A stretch of DNA of 64,000 bases from Escallonia rubra (lineage: Eukaryota > Streptophyta > Magnoliopsida > Escalloniales > Escalloniaceae). The notes below the pieces were generated by a model that saw only the letters and a program-made list of their open reading frames with translations, was not told the origin of the DNA and ran no database searches. Location: assembly GCA_033065855.1 (NCBI GenBank), contig JAVXUO010000015.1, positions 40,221-104,220 on the forward strand, read 5' to 3'. Positions 1 through 11,995 of the stretch are shown piece by piece; position 1 is the stretch's first letter, and each line of letters begins with the position of its first letter. The translations under genes and the position numbers were made by a program.

Positions 1-1015
1 CAGTATGATTATTATTATTGGAATCCGAATTGATTTTGGAGATTTGAGCTTCTATTAAAGCTCATCGATATTGTTGATTTTTCTGTGTTGACCTGACAAT
101 CTGTTCTGTTATGAGGCGGGTGTTATAAGGCTGATCTGAATCATGCAAGGAATGCAGGCTAGTACCCAAGTGGACTAGTAATTATTCTGGTACATCATGC
201 ATGTGTACACTCGATTAGCTTGCCGGAATGGTATTGCTATTGCCCATGATCAACGTTAATTTTTTATTTTCTCTGCTCTGTATATTGCCGTGACTGCTAC
301 GGAAATGACTGGAAAGTATTCTCTGAAATAATTTGTGCTCGTGTTGAAATTTTTGGGGAAATCTTCAGTGTATTTTGGAAAGAACTGTCTCAGATAATCT
401 GTGTATGTTTTGAAATCTTTTGGAAAACCATCATTGTATCTTGGAATTGATGACTTTGAAAAGGATATTTTGTTGATTATTTTGGGGTCCGTTGGATTGT
501 ATTTGGTGATTTTGGTATCTTATTTATGATGAATTTTGATCCTATTTGGAAATCATTGAGTTGTGACTGTTTGAATTATTCTGGAAATCTCCGTCAGTTG
601 GATTCTTGGAATCGTCTTGTAATTCTTTTGTTGGTCCTTGTACGACCTTACTGAGCTCTTAAAAGCTCACCCTTCGTTTGACTCTTTTCTGCAGGTGATG
701 ATCAGTAGTAGATTGCTCGGGAATGGGTTAGAGACTGAGTGAGATCACGATGAGCACATCACCACGGTATAGTAAGACCCATGCGTGAGTCGGTACTATT
801 GCTTGATCTTAGGAAAATTGAATTGTGAAGAACCTAAGCTGTAATAGTTTAAGCTAAGCAGTTGTGATCTAGTGTTTTGAGAAATCTGAGTTGATGCTGA
901 ATTAGATGATTTGGAATATGTGTTAGTGAACAGGTCTGATAGGTTTGATGTGATCCGGTAGGTTAACGACTTGGGAGTTCGGGGCGACGGAGCTCCAGAT
1001 TTCTGGGGCGTTACA
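1..1015. mobile_element. 3' part of an LTR (solo or 3' LTR), cut by the window edge
   Basis: The block ends at GGGGCGTTACA (1005-1015), the same terminal motif that ends the solo LTR at 32597-36121. About 350 bases before the end both carry a similar stretch: a GAGCTCT-type word, AAAGCTCAC, then a pyrimidine tract and TTCTGCAGG (655-695 here, 35800-35842 there). This makes it a relative of that LTR family. The bases after 1015 do not look like a methionine-tRNA primer binding site, so this is either a 3' LTR or a solo LTR. The left terminus and the target duplication lie outside the window. No coding sequence is seen in it. Confidence 0.6.
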
Positions 1016-1129
1016 TTTTCCCTTAAGACATTGTGTCTGCCACAATTGCAGAACACAGTGACAGTCTAAAAGGAGATTTTGATGTGCTCAAAGAGCACAA
1101 AGCACATATATCAATGCTAGGGCATTGTC

Positions 1130-2121
1130 TTTTAGCTAATTCAGAATGAAGTGGCAAATGCTAATGTATCAGTTGCCATAGAAAACTTAACTTTCTCTGG
1201 AAGGGCTAATTGCCATAAAATTTTCCAAAGTCGTTGGGGCAACCTTAAAGGGGATAAAGGTGGGGAAGCATGCATATCAGCTTTGCGTAGTGCATAAGTT
1301 GACTGAGAGGGCAGCGTATTCGGTTACCACCAATCCATCCAAACTGAAATTGAACGCGCATCCCCAACATGCCACTGAACTCCTTGTTTCAAAACTCATT
1401 GTCCCAATAAGATACTACGCGAAACCCATGAACTAATCTGAGATTTACTAGCTCCAAGAAAAGTATACCGGTTAAAATATTGACCTTTGAAAACTTGAGC
1501 CAACAAGCTGTGAGCCCTTGACCATATTTTCCAGGCTTGTTCAGCTAGAAGCGCGTCATTGAAGGAATAAAAACTAAAAAACGAGCTAGAATTTGATCCA
1601 GCTGACGGCAAAGCCAAACTAAAATTTTATATACGGACATGTAATCAGGAAGATAGCATTGAATGAATGAGCATAGCTCGACCTGCCTTATTAAGGACCA
1701 AGCCTATTTAATGTGCACATCAATCTTGAACATGGTTAACGAGGCCCGTAAAAATTTCCTTGCAATTAACAGTGACATCCAATTGCACTCCCAAATACTT
1801 TCCAAATGAAGAGTGAGTATGAAAATTTATGAGCCTGCTCAATCTGAGCTTTTGCTATAGGGGAAGCACTGGGACTAACAGAAAGGCTGGATTTAGTCCA
1901 ATTAATTCGTTGGCAAGAGATATGACAGTAGAAGTCCAAAATTCAACACAATTCCTCACACCAGAGGGAGCATGCTTGAGGCTGAGGAATAAATAAATAT
2001 CATCAACAAACGTCAGATGGGAAATGGACAGAGAACCTACCGCAGATTTGATTCTCGGAAGCAATCCAAGGTTTTTAGTTTGAACCAAAGCAGCGGACAA
2101 AACCTCCGGTCGCATCAACTT
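1130..2121 (-). pseudogene. LINE reverse-transcriptase remnant
   Basis: Translated on the minus strand, 2118-1855 gives a degraded RT palm segment with ISHLTFVDD in place of the usual F/YADD box. Further downstream, 1617-1396 gives FNDALLAEQAWKIW followed by the typical 'LLAQVFKGQYF' segment found after the RT domain of plant L1 elements. Around 1390-1320 a further frame reads QWHVGDARSISVWMDWW, the usual 'VGdG.sI.iW.D.W' motif. The pieces lie in different frames with stops between them, so the copy is dead. Its 5' part ends abruptly near 2121. No poly(A) tail or target duplication was found. Confidence 0.75.
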
Positions 2122-2284
2122 ATGTCTTCAAAGTTCAAACTCTTACTTTCGTCATAACATGTTGAATAACATAAGCTTATTTTCTTATTGGAAAATGCTA
2201 TTTTTCATCCTTTTTTACCCTTCTTTCTTGCTAAAAAATTGTACTTAATTTAGTGAGAGGTGTTGATCTTTAAGCAAAAACTAA

Positions 2285-2640
2285 CACTACAAGAAAACAA
2301 GGATTTTGCGATGGAGTTTTAGCGACGGAAGGAATTCTGTCGCTAAAAGGTATTTCAGCGACGGCTATAACTGTTGGTAAATATCCGTCGTTAAAACATT
2401 TTAGCGACGAATTATTCTGTCAGTAAAAGATTTTAACGACGGATATTTACCGACGGACTTTTAACGAAAGAACTATGCCGTTGCTAAATGTTTTTAGAGA
2501 ATTTTATAATTTTTGATGGTTTTTAAAATTATTTTAAGCGACAGAATGGTACCTTCGCTAAAAATTATGTCGTTAATGAGGACTTTTACCGACGGGTTTT
2601 TAGCGATGGTACCATTCCGTCACTAAAAGTCCCCCTTAAA
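2285..2640. repeat. CACTA-1 left subterminal repeats
   Basis: Direct and inverted copies of TTTTAGCGACGGA and slightly altered forms are packed in these 350 bases. In the CACTA superfamily such subterminal repeats are binding sites for the TnpA-type protein. The inverted pairs could fold into hairpins. Confidence 0.8.
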
Positions 2641-2659
2641 AAAGATCATATATGTTTTT

Positions 2660-2818
2660 TCTTTCTCCCGTTTCTTTCTGTGTCTCATACGTATCTCTCA
2701 CCCACCGGCATTCTCACCTCCGGCGACACCCCTCGTCCTCCCCCAGACGCTGCGCCACCTCCGGCGGTCCAAATTAAACCCTCCGGTTTCGAGACCTCGG
2801 CCACCACCTACATTCACG
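2660..2818 (+). other. CACTA-1 leader exon
   Basis: This C-rich stretch ends at a good splice donor, GTAAGT at 2819. It matches the corresponding stretch of CACTA-2 on the other strand (about 11640-11412), which also ends at GTAAGT. The shared words include CTCACCTCC and CCTCCGGCGACACCCC. It is read as the 5' leader exon of the element's gene; no convincing ATG-initiated product was found. Confidence 0.5.
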
Positions 2819-2820
2819 GT

Positions 2821-5040
2821 AAGTGCGCTTCATTTTCATTTTACAAGAATGGCGTCTTTTTATTGTTGTTTAACCTAATTTTCCTTGTTTTGATTGGAAT
2901 ATAATAGTAGATATCGGTAGATTTGAAGTGGGTATTTCGCCTTGTGTTGTTTAACCTAATTTGCTTGAAATCTGTTTAACCTAATTTGCCTCGTGTTGTT
3001 TTTTTATGAAGTAGTCAAAATTGTAAAATATGTTACTGCGGTAATTACATTCCTTCTGATTTTTGTGTTTTTAAGGTATGCTTGGCTGATTTTTTGAACT
3101 TCACTTTATGGTACTTCTACAGCTTAAATTGGTTATATGAAGAATTGTCTTTCATGCAAGACCTTTGTCAGTTGTTTGAGTAAATGAATAGAAGGATTAT
3201 GTACATTCTGGAGGTTTAAACATTCCTAAGCTATTGTACTAGCTTGCTATAAGTAGTGATGGAGGGGTAAGATTCATCTAGGCACGATATTGATATCTTT
3301 AGGTTAAAACAACCAAAAGATCGCAAGGGAAAGCCTGTTTGAAGTTTAAACATGCTGTTAATTTGCTTGAAATGCATGCAAATAGTTTTGACTCAATAAA
3401 TGAGAAGCATAAGTTTTTGGGCTCAAACGTACAAAAAGGTTACAACAAGACATCCCATTAGTCACTGCATTTTCTCAAATCATCTAACTTGCAAATGTTT
3501 GTTGTGCTACATGTGCAACATCAGTGATGTTATTCGATGTTTTGGGTTTTGGCACAGCCTCTTATTAAAGCCTTCCAATATAGGAGTCGTAAAGGCAACA
3601 CATGTTGTCTTTAGTAAAACCCTTAAGGTAGAGTCTATACGTAATCTTGAAGCTGATCCAGAAACTGCTAAGTCCTTCTACTTTTGTAGAGGGGTATTTA
3701 GTTTCTAGATTTCTTTGTGCTAAATTCATGGGCAAGAGGTTCTTTTAGACATATAAAAAGGCAGGATGTTCAGTACTTCAGTATGCTTGTGTGCTAATTG
3801 CTTTATAATGGGTATGGAAGAGTGGTACGCTCTTCTGGCTTCATCATACTATGAATGTGCCTGCAGCTTGTATCATTAGGATTTAAGCACAACGATTAGG
3901 ATGTGGCATCTTCATATCACCTTTATAGGTGGATCACGGCTTCACTGTCTCCTATCCAAAAAACATAATGCAATTGAAAAATTCTAAGGTCGTACATATT
4001 TTACGAGTGCATTTTTTTCTTGGAGTATTATCAGGTTCTGGTAACATATAAGTTGAAGATCCATTAACAATGCAGTATATTCAGTGCCTTTTATAGCTAG
4101 ATAAACGCTTATTGCTTGCCAATGGATTGGGCTTGCTAATATTTGTTCATGCGCTGAGACTAGTCGTACATACATCTTGAGAAAAGATCTGCCCACTAGG
4201 AGAATAAAGAAGTCATTCCCTAGAGTGGTAACAGGAAACACAAATATAGTGGCAACTGCTCGACTAACCGAATTCTTATGGAGAGTTGACCGCTTCTTAA
4301 GAATTCAGTGACTTAGGTTGAAGATGCTGATTGGATAATATTGTACCTGTATAGTTCAAGTTAGCTTTACGGTTGCGGGTATTGAAGTGAGTTGCGTACC
4401 AGTAGCACCTTGATCTAGCCCAGACTGCTTAGCTTAAAGCTTAAATGATCTCTAGAAGTCATATTATGTAAGCATTATCACATTGCACCTTTTAGCAAGA
4501 TTAAATAATTTAGATGCTAGTCTCTTTTTGTGCGCGGCATTGCTGGTTACAGGCCTTATTATTTGCCCACGGTTTGCATTTTTCACTGTTTGCAATGCCC
4601 TTGTAGATAGTGGCAACTGGAAAGGGTATGCCAAGTTTTGAGATCTGACTTGCCAAAAGAAAATAAATGGCCATTTCTGGATCTCACACCAACCCTCATA
4701 TGTTGGTGTGAGAAGCAAAGAGTCTCGACTTTATGCTCTATCTATGCACCTAAGGTTATAATCTAGAAACTATGAGATGGTTGACCATGAAAATACATGT
4801 TTCGCCTTTAGGAGCTGAAGGTAATCGTGAGTAAACGTAGACTAGAAGCCGATGTTTCTTTTTGTTAAGTTTGTTCTGAACATTTCTTGAAAAGTTCAAT
4901 CATATTGTTCAAGAAACAAGCTCACATTTATATTTGCACTGTATTAATTTAAAAAAAATCACATCATGCCTTATATTAAAATTTTTGGGGTGTTAATTTA
5001 TATTTGAACTGTATTAATTAATTTATTTACTTCTTTGGTA
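2821..5040 (+). other. CACTA-1 intron-like non-coding stretch
   Basis: About 2.2 kb of AT-rich sequence lies between the leader exon and the first recognisable Transposase_24-like exon. It has scattered stops in all frames. I see no known gene, repeat array or second element in it. By position it is the first intron of the element's gene. Confidence 0.4.
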
Positions 5041-5457
5041 GGATCCTGGAGAATCAGGCGAGGACGAAGATCGGCTTTCTTGTGAAGGGCCAATTCTTCG
5101 AGCCACGCTTGTACTGGAAGGACTGGGATGCCGATACGAGGGAGTCCCTATGGGAGGAGTGGCTGGTACGTTGAAGTATTTTTTTTTTCTGCGATAGTAT
5201 TTGTTTAATTAGAATTTAGTATTTAAATTAATTTGTGTTATTGAATGCCTTGCAGAAGGGGTTCACGTTTGACTCGCCTGATCAGCAGGCGCTGGGGCGG
5301 CAGGCCTTCTTTGCTTACATCGGTAAGAATTACCGCCGATAGCTCCACAACGCACGGGACCAGGCAAAGAAGATGGTCCCAAGGGTGCTCCGAAGACGGA
5401 TATGAAGAGATATCCCCAACATTAGATATCTCCTACTGTATAGGGGCAGATGATAGA

Positions 5458-5830
5458 CACTACAAGAAAACAGGCTTTTAGCGACGGGGAAATCCGCCGC
5501 TAAAAGCCCAAAATCCGTCGCTAAAAGAATTAGCGACGGATTCACCGTCGCTAAAAATCCCTCATATAAAAGACCGTCACTAATAGTTTAGCGACGGAAT
5601 TTTTAAATCCGTCGCTAAATATGTCATTTTTACCGACGGATTTATTTTTCATTAGCGACGGATATTCCGTCGCTAATTATATTTTGAGAATTTTAATTTA
5701 TTTTCTTTTTTGTCAAATTAAAGACGGATTAAATATTTTAGCGACGGAATATTCCGTCGCTAAATAACTGATCGTAGGAATACTTTAGCGATGGAATTAA
5801 TCCGTCGTCAAAAGTCAATTTTTTTTTATT
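5458..5830. repeat. CACTA-2 subterminal repeats (3' side of its gene)
   Basis: There are many TTTAGCGACGGA words in alternating orientation, several as near-perfect inverted pairs such as TTTAGCGACGGAATATTCC followed by GTCGCTAAA around 5740-5765. Confidence 0.85.
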
Positions 5831-6059
5831 TTTCAATTACCCAGACCTGTAATACAATTTTCAATTCTCAACAACAACGCGCAATAATCAATACAGAAAG
5901 AAATATATATAATCAATTATAAAAAATATTTATTATAAAAAAAACTCATATATGTACAAGCCAGGAACCGGATACAACCGGTTAGGATAGGGGAGATGAG
6001 TACAAGCCGGGCGGGGGGGGGGGTGGGGGAAGCTAGGAACGGGCACGGGAAGGGGCTCA

Positions 6060-7727
6060 TCAGGGGTTGCCGAGTCCCGGATCTGGATCCTGCTGATCTG
6101 GGGTCGGCTCGAACTGTCTAGCAGTGCCCTGCTCCCTAATCATCCTCGCCACCACTGTAGCAATGCCCTGGATCTCCTCGTCATCCAACTGAGGACGAGG
6201 AGCCGGTGTCTGTGGAGGGGCAGCAGGGGGTGAGGACGCTCCTATCACGGCACGAGCAGTCGTGCTAGGCAGGCCGCGTATGCGGCCTTTCGGCCGATTC
6301 ACGACCTCCGGCGTATCCATCCATCGCTTCAACCCCCCAGTACTCGCAGCCATACTAGTGGACGCTGATGGTTGTCCGGACTGCTGCTCGAATCCCCTTA
6401 GCTGTTCATAAGAGGCCTGCAAAAATAGTGGTTTAACGATATGTTAGGGCATTAATTAACGAAACGGACATTGAGGATGGAAAGAAAAAACATTAACAAC
6501 TTAAATAAATTGACTCACATCGATCTGCCGGGCAATATCTGAAATATAGTCGCCCGCCCGGTGCGTCTCGTCCTTGTCCTTCTTCTGCACGTGCGTCTAA
6601 GTATAGGTCAGAACTATGACCTCATCCTCCTCCAGATACGGGTGCTCGACCGCGTTCATGTGTCGGACGATGTCGTGTGGCACCAACCCCCCCGTGTGCG
6701 TCGGATCTCTGTTCTGTCTGTTCTCAGCCCCGCTCTTACTCTTGGCGTCCCAACCTGGATCTGCAGCCCACCGATCTATCATCTCCCCCCATACACTATG
6801 AGATATCCAATGTGGGGGATATCTCGTCATGTCCGTCATCGGGGCACCCGCGGGCAGCACCTTCTTCGCCCGGTCCCGTGCATCGTGGAGCTATCGGCTG
6901 TAATTCTTGCCGATGTAGGCAAAGAAAGCATGCTGCCCCAGTACCTGCTGCTGAGGCGTGTCAAACGTGAACCCCTCCTGTAAGGCATTCAATAACACAA
7001 ATTAACAACATAAAACAAACTGTAATTAAACATTTACTAACGCTGAAAAAAATACTTCACCGTACCAGCCACTCCTCCCACAAGGCCTCCCTCGCAGTGG
7101 CATCCCAGTCCTTCCAGTACAGGAGTGGCTCGAAGAATCGGCCCTTCACAAGAACGCCGATCTTCGTCCTCGCCTTAGCCTCCAGGATCCTACCAAAGAA
7201 GTAAATAAATAAATTAATACAGTTCAAATATAAATTAACAGCCCAAAATTTTAAATATAAGGCATGAGGTGATATTTTTAGTAGTTACAGGCCCTCCTGC
7301 GTGAGCGTAACTCTCTGTTTACGCTGGGGGTCGATGCGTACCCCGCGTGTCGGACCACGGCCTCGTCGAGATCCTACAAAACACAGACATTAATACAGTT
7401 CAAATATAAGGCTAGCGAAAATGTACGAAACAACGTTATCAACTATACCTGTGGTAGAACCCACGGAAGATGGAGAATGCACGCGCGTGTGGGATGAATC
7501 TGCGTCGGGCTGGGGCGAATGCTCGAGCTGGACTGGGGCGACGGCTGGGGCTGGGGCGACGGCGACGGCTGGGGTGACGGTGACGGCTGGGGCCCCATCT
7601 ACTGTCCGCGATCACTCTGTGCCTCGTCATCAGTAGGCAATGACGAGGTGGGACCCACCGGGGAGGAAGCAGCTCGGTGTCCAGCCCGGCCACGAATAGC
7701 CCGTATCCTATCCATATCTGACTTCAT
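6060..7727 (-). pseudogene. CACTA-2 Transposase_24-like gene, decayed
   Basis: Reading leftwards, exons with GT-AG borders are 7727-7449 (starts MKSDMDRIRAIRGRAG, then a Pro/Ser/Gln-rich run), 7373-7289, 7189-7066 (ILEAKARTKIGVLVKG), 6977-6519 (contains SGAENRQNRDPTHTGG) and 6416-6060 (ends PDPGLGNP). Exon 7189-7066 has the same length, 124 bases, as its CACTA-1 counterpart. In-frame TAG codons break it inside exon 1, at 6891-6893 and at 6597-6599. The one at 6891 falls on exactly the same codon as the TAG in CACTA-1; the one at 6597 corresponds to an intact CAG in CACTA-1. The protein is the accessory second gene product of the CACTA family, not the DDE transposase. Confidence 0.75.
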
Positions 7728-8545
7728 ATAGATAAATTACAAAGACATTAACACGTTAAAAACAATAATTTGGTAAAAATCATCATCGGCACAATAGCTA
7801 TATATACACATATGAACGGATGTGCAAAAATACATCATTAACTGCTAAGGGGACTGGTCTATCCATTGACTGCACCTATTGTAGATGACGGTAAAAATTA
7901 AGGATAAATCAGTATACTAATTGGCCACAGAACTGTATATAACACATAATATAATTTCGTTAAATAATCTCACACGGATTTTGAACCACTGTACAAATTG
8001 TGATTTCCGATGAGATTCAAGTCCAGCGGGATCAGTGATTAAAGATTCAGCATCGAACTCACTGCAAACCAATATGCATTTGACTCGCTTAACACACTTT
8101 CAATTATGTACAGCAATGTAAGTGAATTAAGACTTTAACTTACTCAACGAATGCCGAAACTTCATCGCAATTTAGAAGGGCATATATTGTTGCAGCACTG
8201 TACTCTTCATCTGTTAGCCATCGAGTATACGTTCGGCTGAACGGACTACCTGACTGCTTGAATATTGACAATTGCCCTTCCAAATTTGTGCTTGCTCCGG
8301 GATCATTTCAGCCTAGTTGATTTAACCTTGTACCGAGTATTGCTGATTAGTCCTAATTAGGCTTTAATTGGGTTATGTTACGGCTAATTAATGTTAATGA
8401 GGGCTAGATTCGGATAATTATAGCTAATTAGGGTTTATTAGGACTAATTAGGGTTATTTAGTCCTAAGTAGGGTTTAATTGTGCCGAGTAGTGCTGATTA
8501 GTCCTAATTAGGGCTAATTGTGCTGAGGTGTAGGGTTTAATTATG

Positions 8546-8945
8546 CAGACACGGACACCGTCGATCAGACGTGGTGTCCGTGTCTGCGCTAACTAACAGG
8601 TATCTCAATCCAATTGGGTCCCATCCTCTGTCAACCATCTCAATTCCGACACCTCATATAGTGTGTCGATATGGTGTCTGATACGTGTCTGACACCTCCG
8701 GACGCCCACCGACACGCACCTCCAGACACATCGGCATACGTTAATTTATTTTTTAAATGTCAGACACCGTCGATCAGACGTGGTGTCTGTGTCTGCGCTA
8801 ACTAACAGGTATCTCAATCCAATTGGGTCTCATCCTCCGTCAAAAATCTCAATTCTCAATTCTTAAATGCTCAATGCAATAAAAATTAACAAAAATCACA
8901 CATTGAATCCAATTGGGTCCCATCCTCCGTCAATAATCTCAATAT
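8546..8945. repeat. Palindrome-bearing direct repeats in CACTA-2
   Basis: A perfect 14-bp inverted repeat, CAGACACGGACACC at 8546-8559 and GGTGTCCGTGTCTG at 8573-8586, sits at the head of a block that is repeated from 8761 and again, partly, from 8907. The shared words include GTCGATCAGACGTGGTGTC and CCAATTGGGTC. Confidence 0.8.
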
Positions 8946-9179
8946 CTCAAATGCTCAATGCACAATTAGCAATCTAAAATCATCAATTAACAACCTAAAA
9001 TCATCAATTAATAATCGCAATTACTGCAAATGAACAGCTAATAACCTAAAATCAACAATTAACAATCTAAAATCACATATAAATAATCACAATTCTCAAA
9101 TGCACAATTAACAACTTAAAATTATCAAACAAATTATCAATGTTCAAATAGGAAAAAATTGTTCAAAATGCACATATCC

Positions 9180-9640
9180 GATGCGCTTGAATTATTTCAA
9201 TTTAGGATTCGATTGTATTAGGGCATTCAATTTAGGGTTCAATTAGTTTAATATATGGTTCAGCTCGATTAGGGCATTCAATTCAGGGTTTAATTAAGGT
9301 TCAATTACATCAATTTAGGGTTCAATTAGGGGGTTCTATTGATTCAATTTAGGGTTCGGTTGATTTGGGGCATTCAATTTAAGGTTCAATTAGTTCAATT
9401 TAGGGTTCAATCAGTTTAAATTACGGTTCGATTCAATTAAGGCATTCAATTTAGGGTTTAATTAGGGTTCAGTTACTTCAATTTATGGTTCAATTATGGG
9501 GTTCTATTAGTTCAATTTAGGGTTCGGTTGAATTGAGACATTCAATTTAGGGTTCAATTAGGGGGTTCAATTAGTTCAATTTACGGTTCAATTGGATTAG
9601 GACATTCAATTTAAGGTTCAATTAGTTTAATTTTGAAAGA
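9180..9640. repeat. GGTTCAATTAG minisatellite in CACTA-2
   Basis: Irregular tandem copies of TTTAGGGTTCAATTAG separated by GGCATTCAAT-type spacers fill about 460 bases, some 1.5 kb upstream of the element's gene. Read on the gene's strand the word is AATTGAACCCTAAATTGAAC. That is nearly the unit of the array upstream of the MULE-2 transposase (48597-51000). Confidence 0.85.
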
Positions 9641-10798
9641 AAATTCAAAACAAAAAAACTGCTTTACCAAACATTCACCTATTTTTTCTCAAAAAAAAAA
9701 AAAACAACTAGTTTTGGTTTTCCTTTTTTCGAAAACTAATACTAAAAACCACAGCTTTGTCAAACAGAAGATTATAAACGAGGCCCAGAATTTTGGCAGT
9801 GGAAGCCAAAACTGTAAAAGATGACAGGTCATCGAGGGTTGATCCTACTTCAGGACCTAGGTTAGTTTTGACAGCTAGCTACAAAAGATTTCATTATGTA
9901 CATATTGCCCGAGGAAAAGCATGCATTTTAGATGGTCCTTATGATGCTTGTCTTAGTCTGCTTGGTTGGTGTTTTATTTCCTATGTGGTATTTTGCTTTT
10001 GCAACTAGCTTGATCGTTCACTATTCTCAGATGGGCGTGTCATCTAATTATATTGTCTTATCGTTTTGGTTCCTGTACTTATCTCACATACTGGTCAGAA
10101 TGATGTACTTCATTCTCATCATGGTATACATTTCTATCTTCACCAAAAAGAAAAAAAAGTCACCCAAAAAAGGGTGTTTTAGTCACGAAATACCTTCACT
10201 GACTCCTTTTACACTATCCTCTTTTTGGCACCGGATATCATCCACTATTTATTATTCGGGCACCATCATAGTGATAGTTTTGTCTTTGACTTTGGTATCA
10301 TTACCTGAAGATTGGTTAAATCTGCTTTAAGCGCTCAAAATTGATTAAATTTAGAATCCTAATTTTCTTAGATTCTCAATTATAAAATTTTGGATAGGGT
10401 ATTAGTAGAGTATCACTTACAAGTTGCAAGTTGCTGGAGTTGATTGATAGTCTAAGAGTTTCAGTAGTTAAAAGGGCAATCTCCAAAATTGCATGAATCT
10501 AATTAGCTTTGGTTTATCTCTAAAACTTGCATGAATCAAAGTCTCACATGGACGGTATTGATGATCTAGAAACCATTTTGATCATGCTAAACCCATATAA
10601 TACTCACGCACAGCAGCACAGACACATCACAGCAGCATACACCTTACGCATAAACCCACATAATACTCACGCACACGCATATACACGCACAACACTCACG
10701 CACAGCCACAACTCACGCATATACCCACACACTGTCACCTAGATTCTTCCACTGCAGTCCCCATATACAACAGCTTACACACTCGGCACCCACACAAC

Positions 10799-10800
<2 letters not shown>
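9641..10800. other. CACTA-2 upstream stretch without recognisable gene
   Basis: There are open frames here (for example 9932-10330 on the plus strand, rich in hydrophobic residues) but none resembles a protein I know and none has a convincing context. The segment 10600-10740 is a loose repeat of ACTCACGCACA/CATATACACGC words. Confidence 0.4.

Positions 10801-10801
<1 letters not shown>

Positions 10802-10843
<42 letters not shown>
10802..10843. repeat. (TC)21 microsatellite
   Basis: Twenty-one uninterrupted TC dinucleotides, preceded by CA-rich sequence, lie within CACTA-2. Confidence 0.97.
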
Positions 10844-10848
<5 letters not shown>

Positions 10849-11411
10849 CCATAGCCCCGTCATGGTTGTTTTCTCTATCTAGATCGCAGCCACTGAAATT
10901 GTTTCTACCCTCATATGATCCATGGCGGTGCCGCAACTCATATCCCCGACAGCTGTGGCCGCTCATGGCTCCAAACCCGCTCACCTGTGCCCACCATGCA
11001 CTCACCATACCTGGCAACCTCACGGCATAATGCTAAACTCCTTAAACTCTCAACAATTTCTTTTCCCTCTTCACAGCTTCTCACATCCAATAGATCCATA
11101 TACCCACAGTCATATATGCAATACAATAATGAAACTTAAACTGATCTCCATAAACTAAGAGAGAAAAAAAAACTAAAAGAAGGCTTACCGAATTACAGAG
11201 TTTGGCAAACTAAATATGGAGCCCAACCTGAAAACTAGATTTATGGCAGCAATCCCACCTTAAGAAAAGAAAATTGCAGGAATAAGCTTTAGCCTTGATT
11301 TTTCTTCAAATATACAAATACAAAGACTTGTTTCTAATTTATGTTACTAACATGGTTTTAGATGGCATAGTGTGTCGAATCATGAACAAATAAAAATAGT
11401 GGACTTACTTT

Positions 11412-11640
11412 CTAATGAAGAAGATAGGTAATAGTGACGGCAGCAGTGGAGGGCGGCGACGTTGGTGGCGCGGCGGTAGTGGAGGTAGAAGGCTTGGTCG
11501 GCGTCGGGGGGAGGTTGGGGTGTCGCCGGAGGTGGGTCACCGTGGAGGTGAGAACGACAGTGGGATCACCGGAAGTGAGCAGATTTTTGAAGAGAGAAAC
11601 GAGAGAGAAAAAAACTAGATCTGGGGGTGTTTATATCGAG
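11412..11640 (-). other. CACTA-2 leader exon
   Basis: This is the counterpart on the minus strand of the CACTA-1 leader exon at 2660-2818. It begins after a TCTCTCGTTTCTCTC tract and ends at the donor GTAAGT (complement at 11406-11411). It is G/C-rich, with CTCACCTCC and CCTCCGGCGACACCCC in common with CACTA-1. The plus-strand open frames seen here are antisense shadows. Confidence 0.5.
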
Positions 11641-11995
11641 GACTTTTGGCGACGGAATGACACCGTCGCTAAAAGTCCGTCGGTGAAGGTCGTATTTATT
11701 ACGACTTTTAACGACGAAATTTTTAGCAACGGTGTTATTCCGCCGCTTAAAATATTTTATTAAACCCTAAAAAAAACTAATTTCCTAATAAATTTTAGCG
11801 ACGGAACTACTGTCGCTAAAAGACCCTAGGCAAAAAGCCGTCGCCAAAAACTTTTTCCGACGGTTGTTTTCGTCGGTAATAGTATTTAAAAACGGACTTT
11901 TACCGACGGTAAATTCCGTCGGTAAAACGTCTTTTAGCGACGGAATATGTTCCGTCGCTAAAAATCCGTCGCAAAATACGTCTTTTCTTGTAGTG
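11640..11995. repeat. CACTA-2 subterminal repeats (5' side of its gene)
   Basis: Copies of TTTTAGCGACGGA and variants (AACGACG, ACCGACGG) lie in both orientations up to the terminus TTTTCTTGTAGTG. Confidence 0.85.

Larger units (their letters stand above)
5458..11995 (-). mobile_element. CACTA-2: complete CACTA element inserted inverted into CACTA-1
   Basis: The ends are CACTACAAGAAAA at 5458 and its complement TTTTCTTGTAGTG ending at 11995. The flanking triplets are AGA at 5455-5457 and AGA at 11996-11998, a perfect 3-bp CACTA target duplication. The element is 6,538 bp long. Its gene runs leftwards, opposite to the host element. Subterminal repeats of the TTTTAGCGACGGA type fill 5458-5830 and 11640-11995. 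It carries a Transposase_24-like gene, a 3.5-kb upstream stretch with several simple arrays, and no DDE transposase, so it needed one supplied in trans. Insertion interrupts an exon of CACTA-1. Confidence 0.93.

Noticed and set aside
9932-10330. A membrane protein gene captured by CACTA-2
   Set aside because: The 132-codon frame is hydrophobic and T-rich but has no recognisable family, no splice context and no counterpart in CACTA-1.
2285-11995. A single CACTA element from the left terminus at 2285 to the terminus at 11995
   Set aside because: The flanking triplets TAA and AGA do not match, whereas 5458 and 11995 share AGA and the gene orientation fits a separate nested element.
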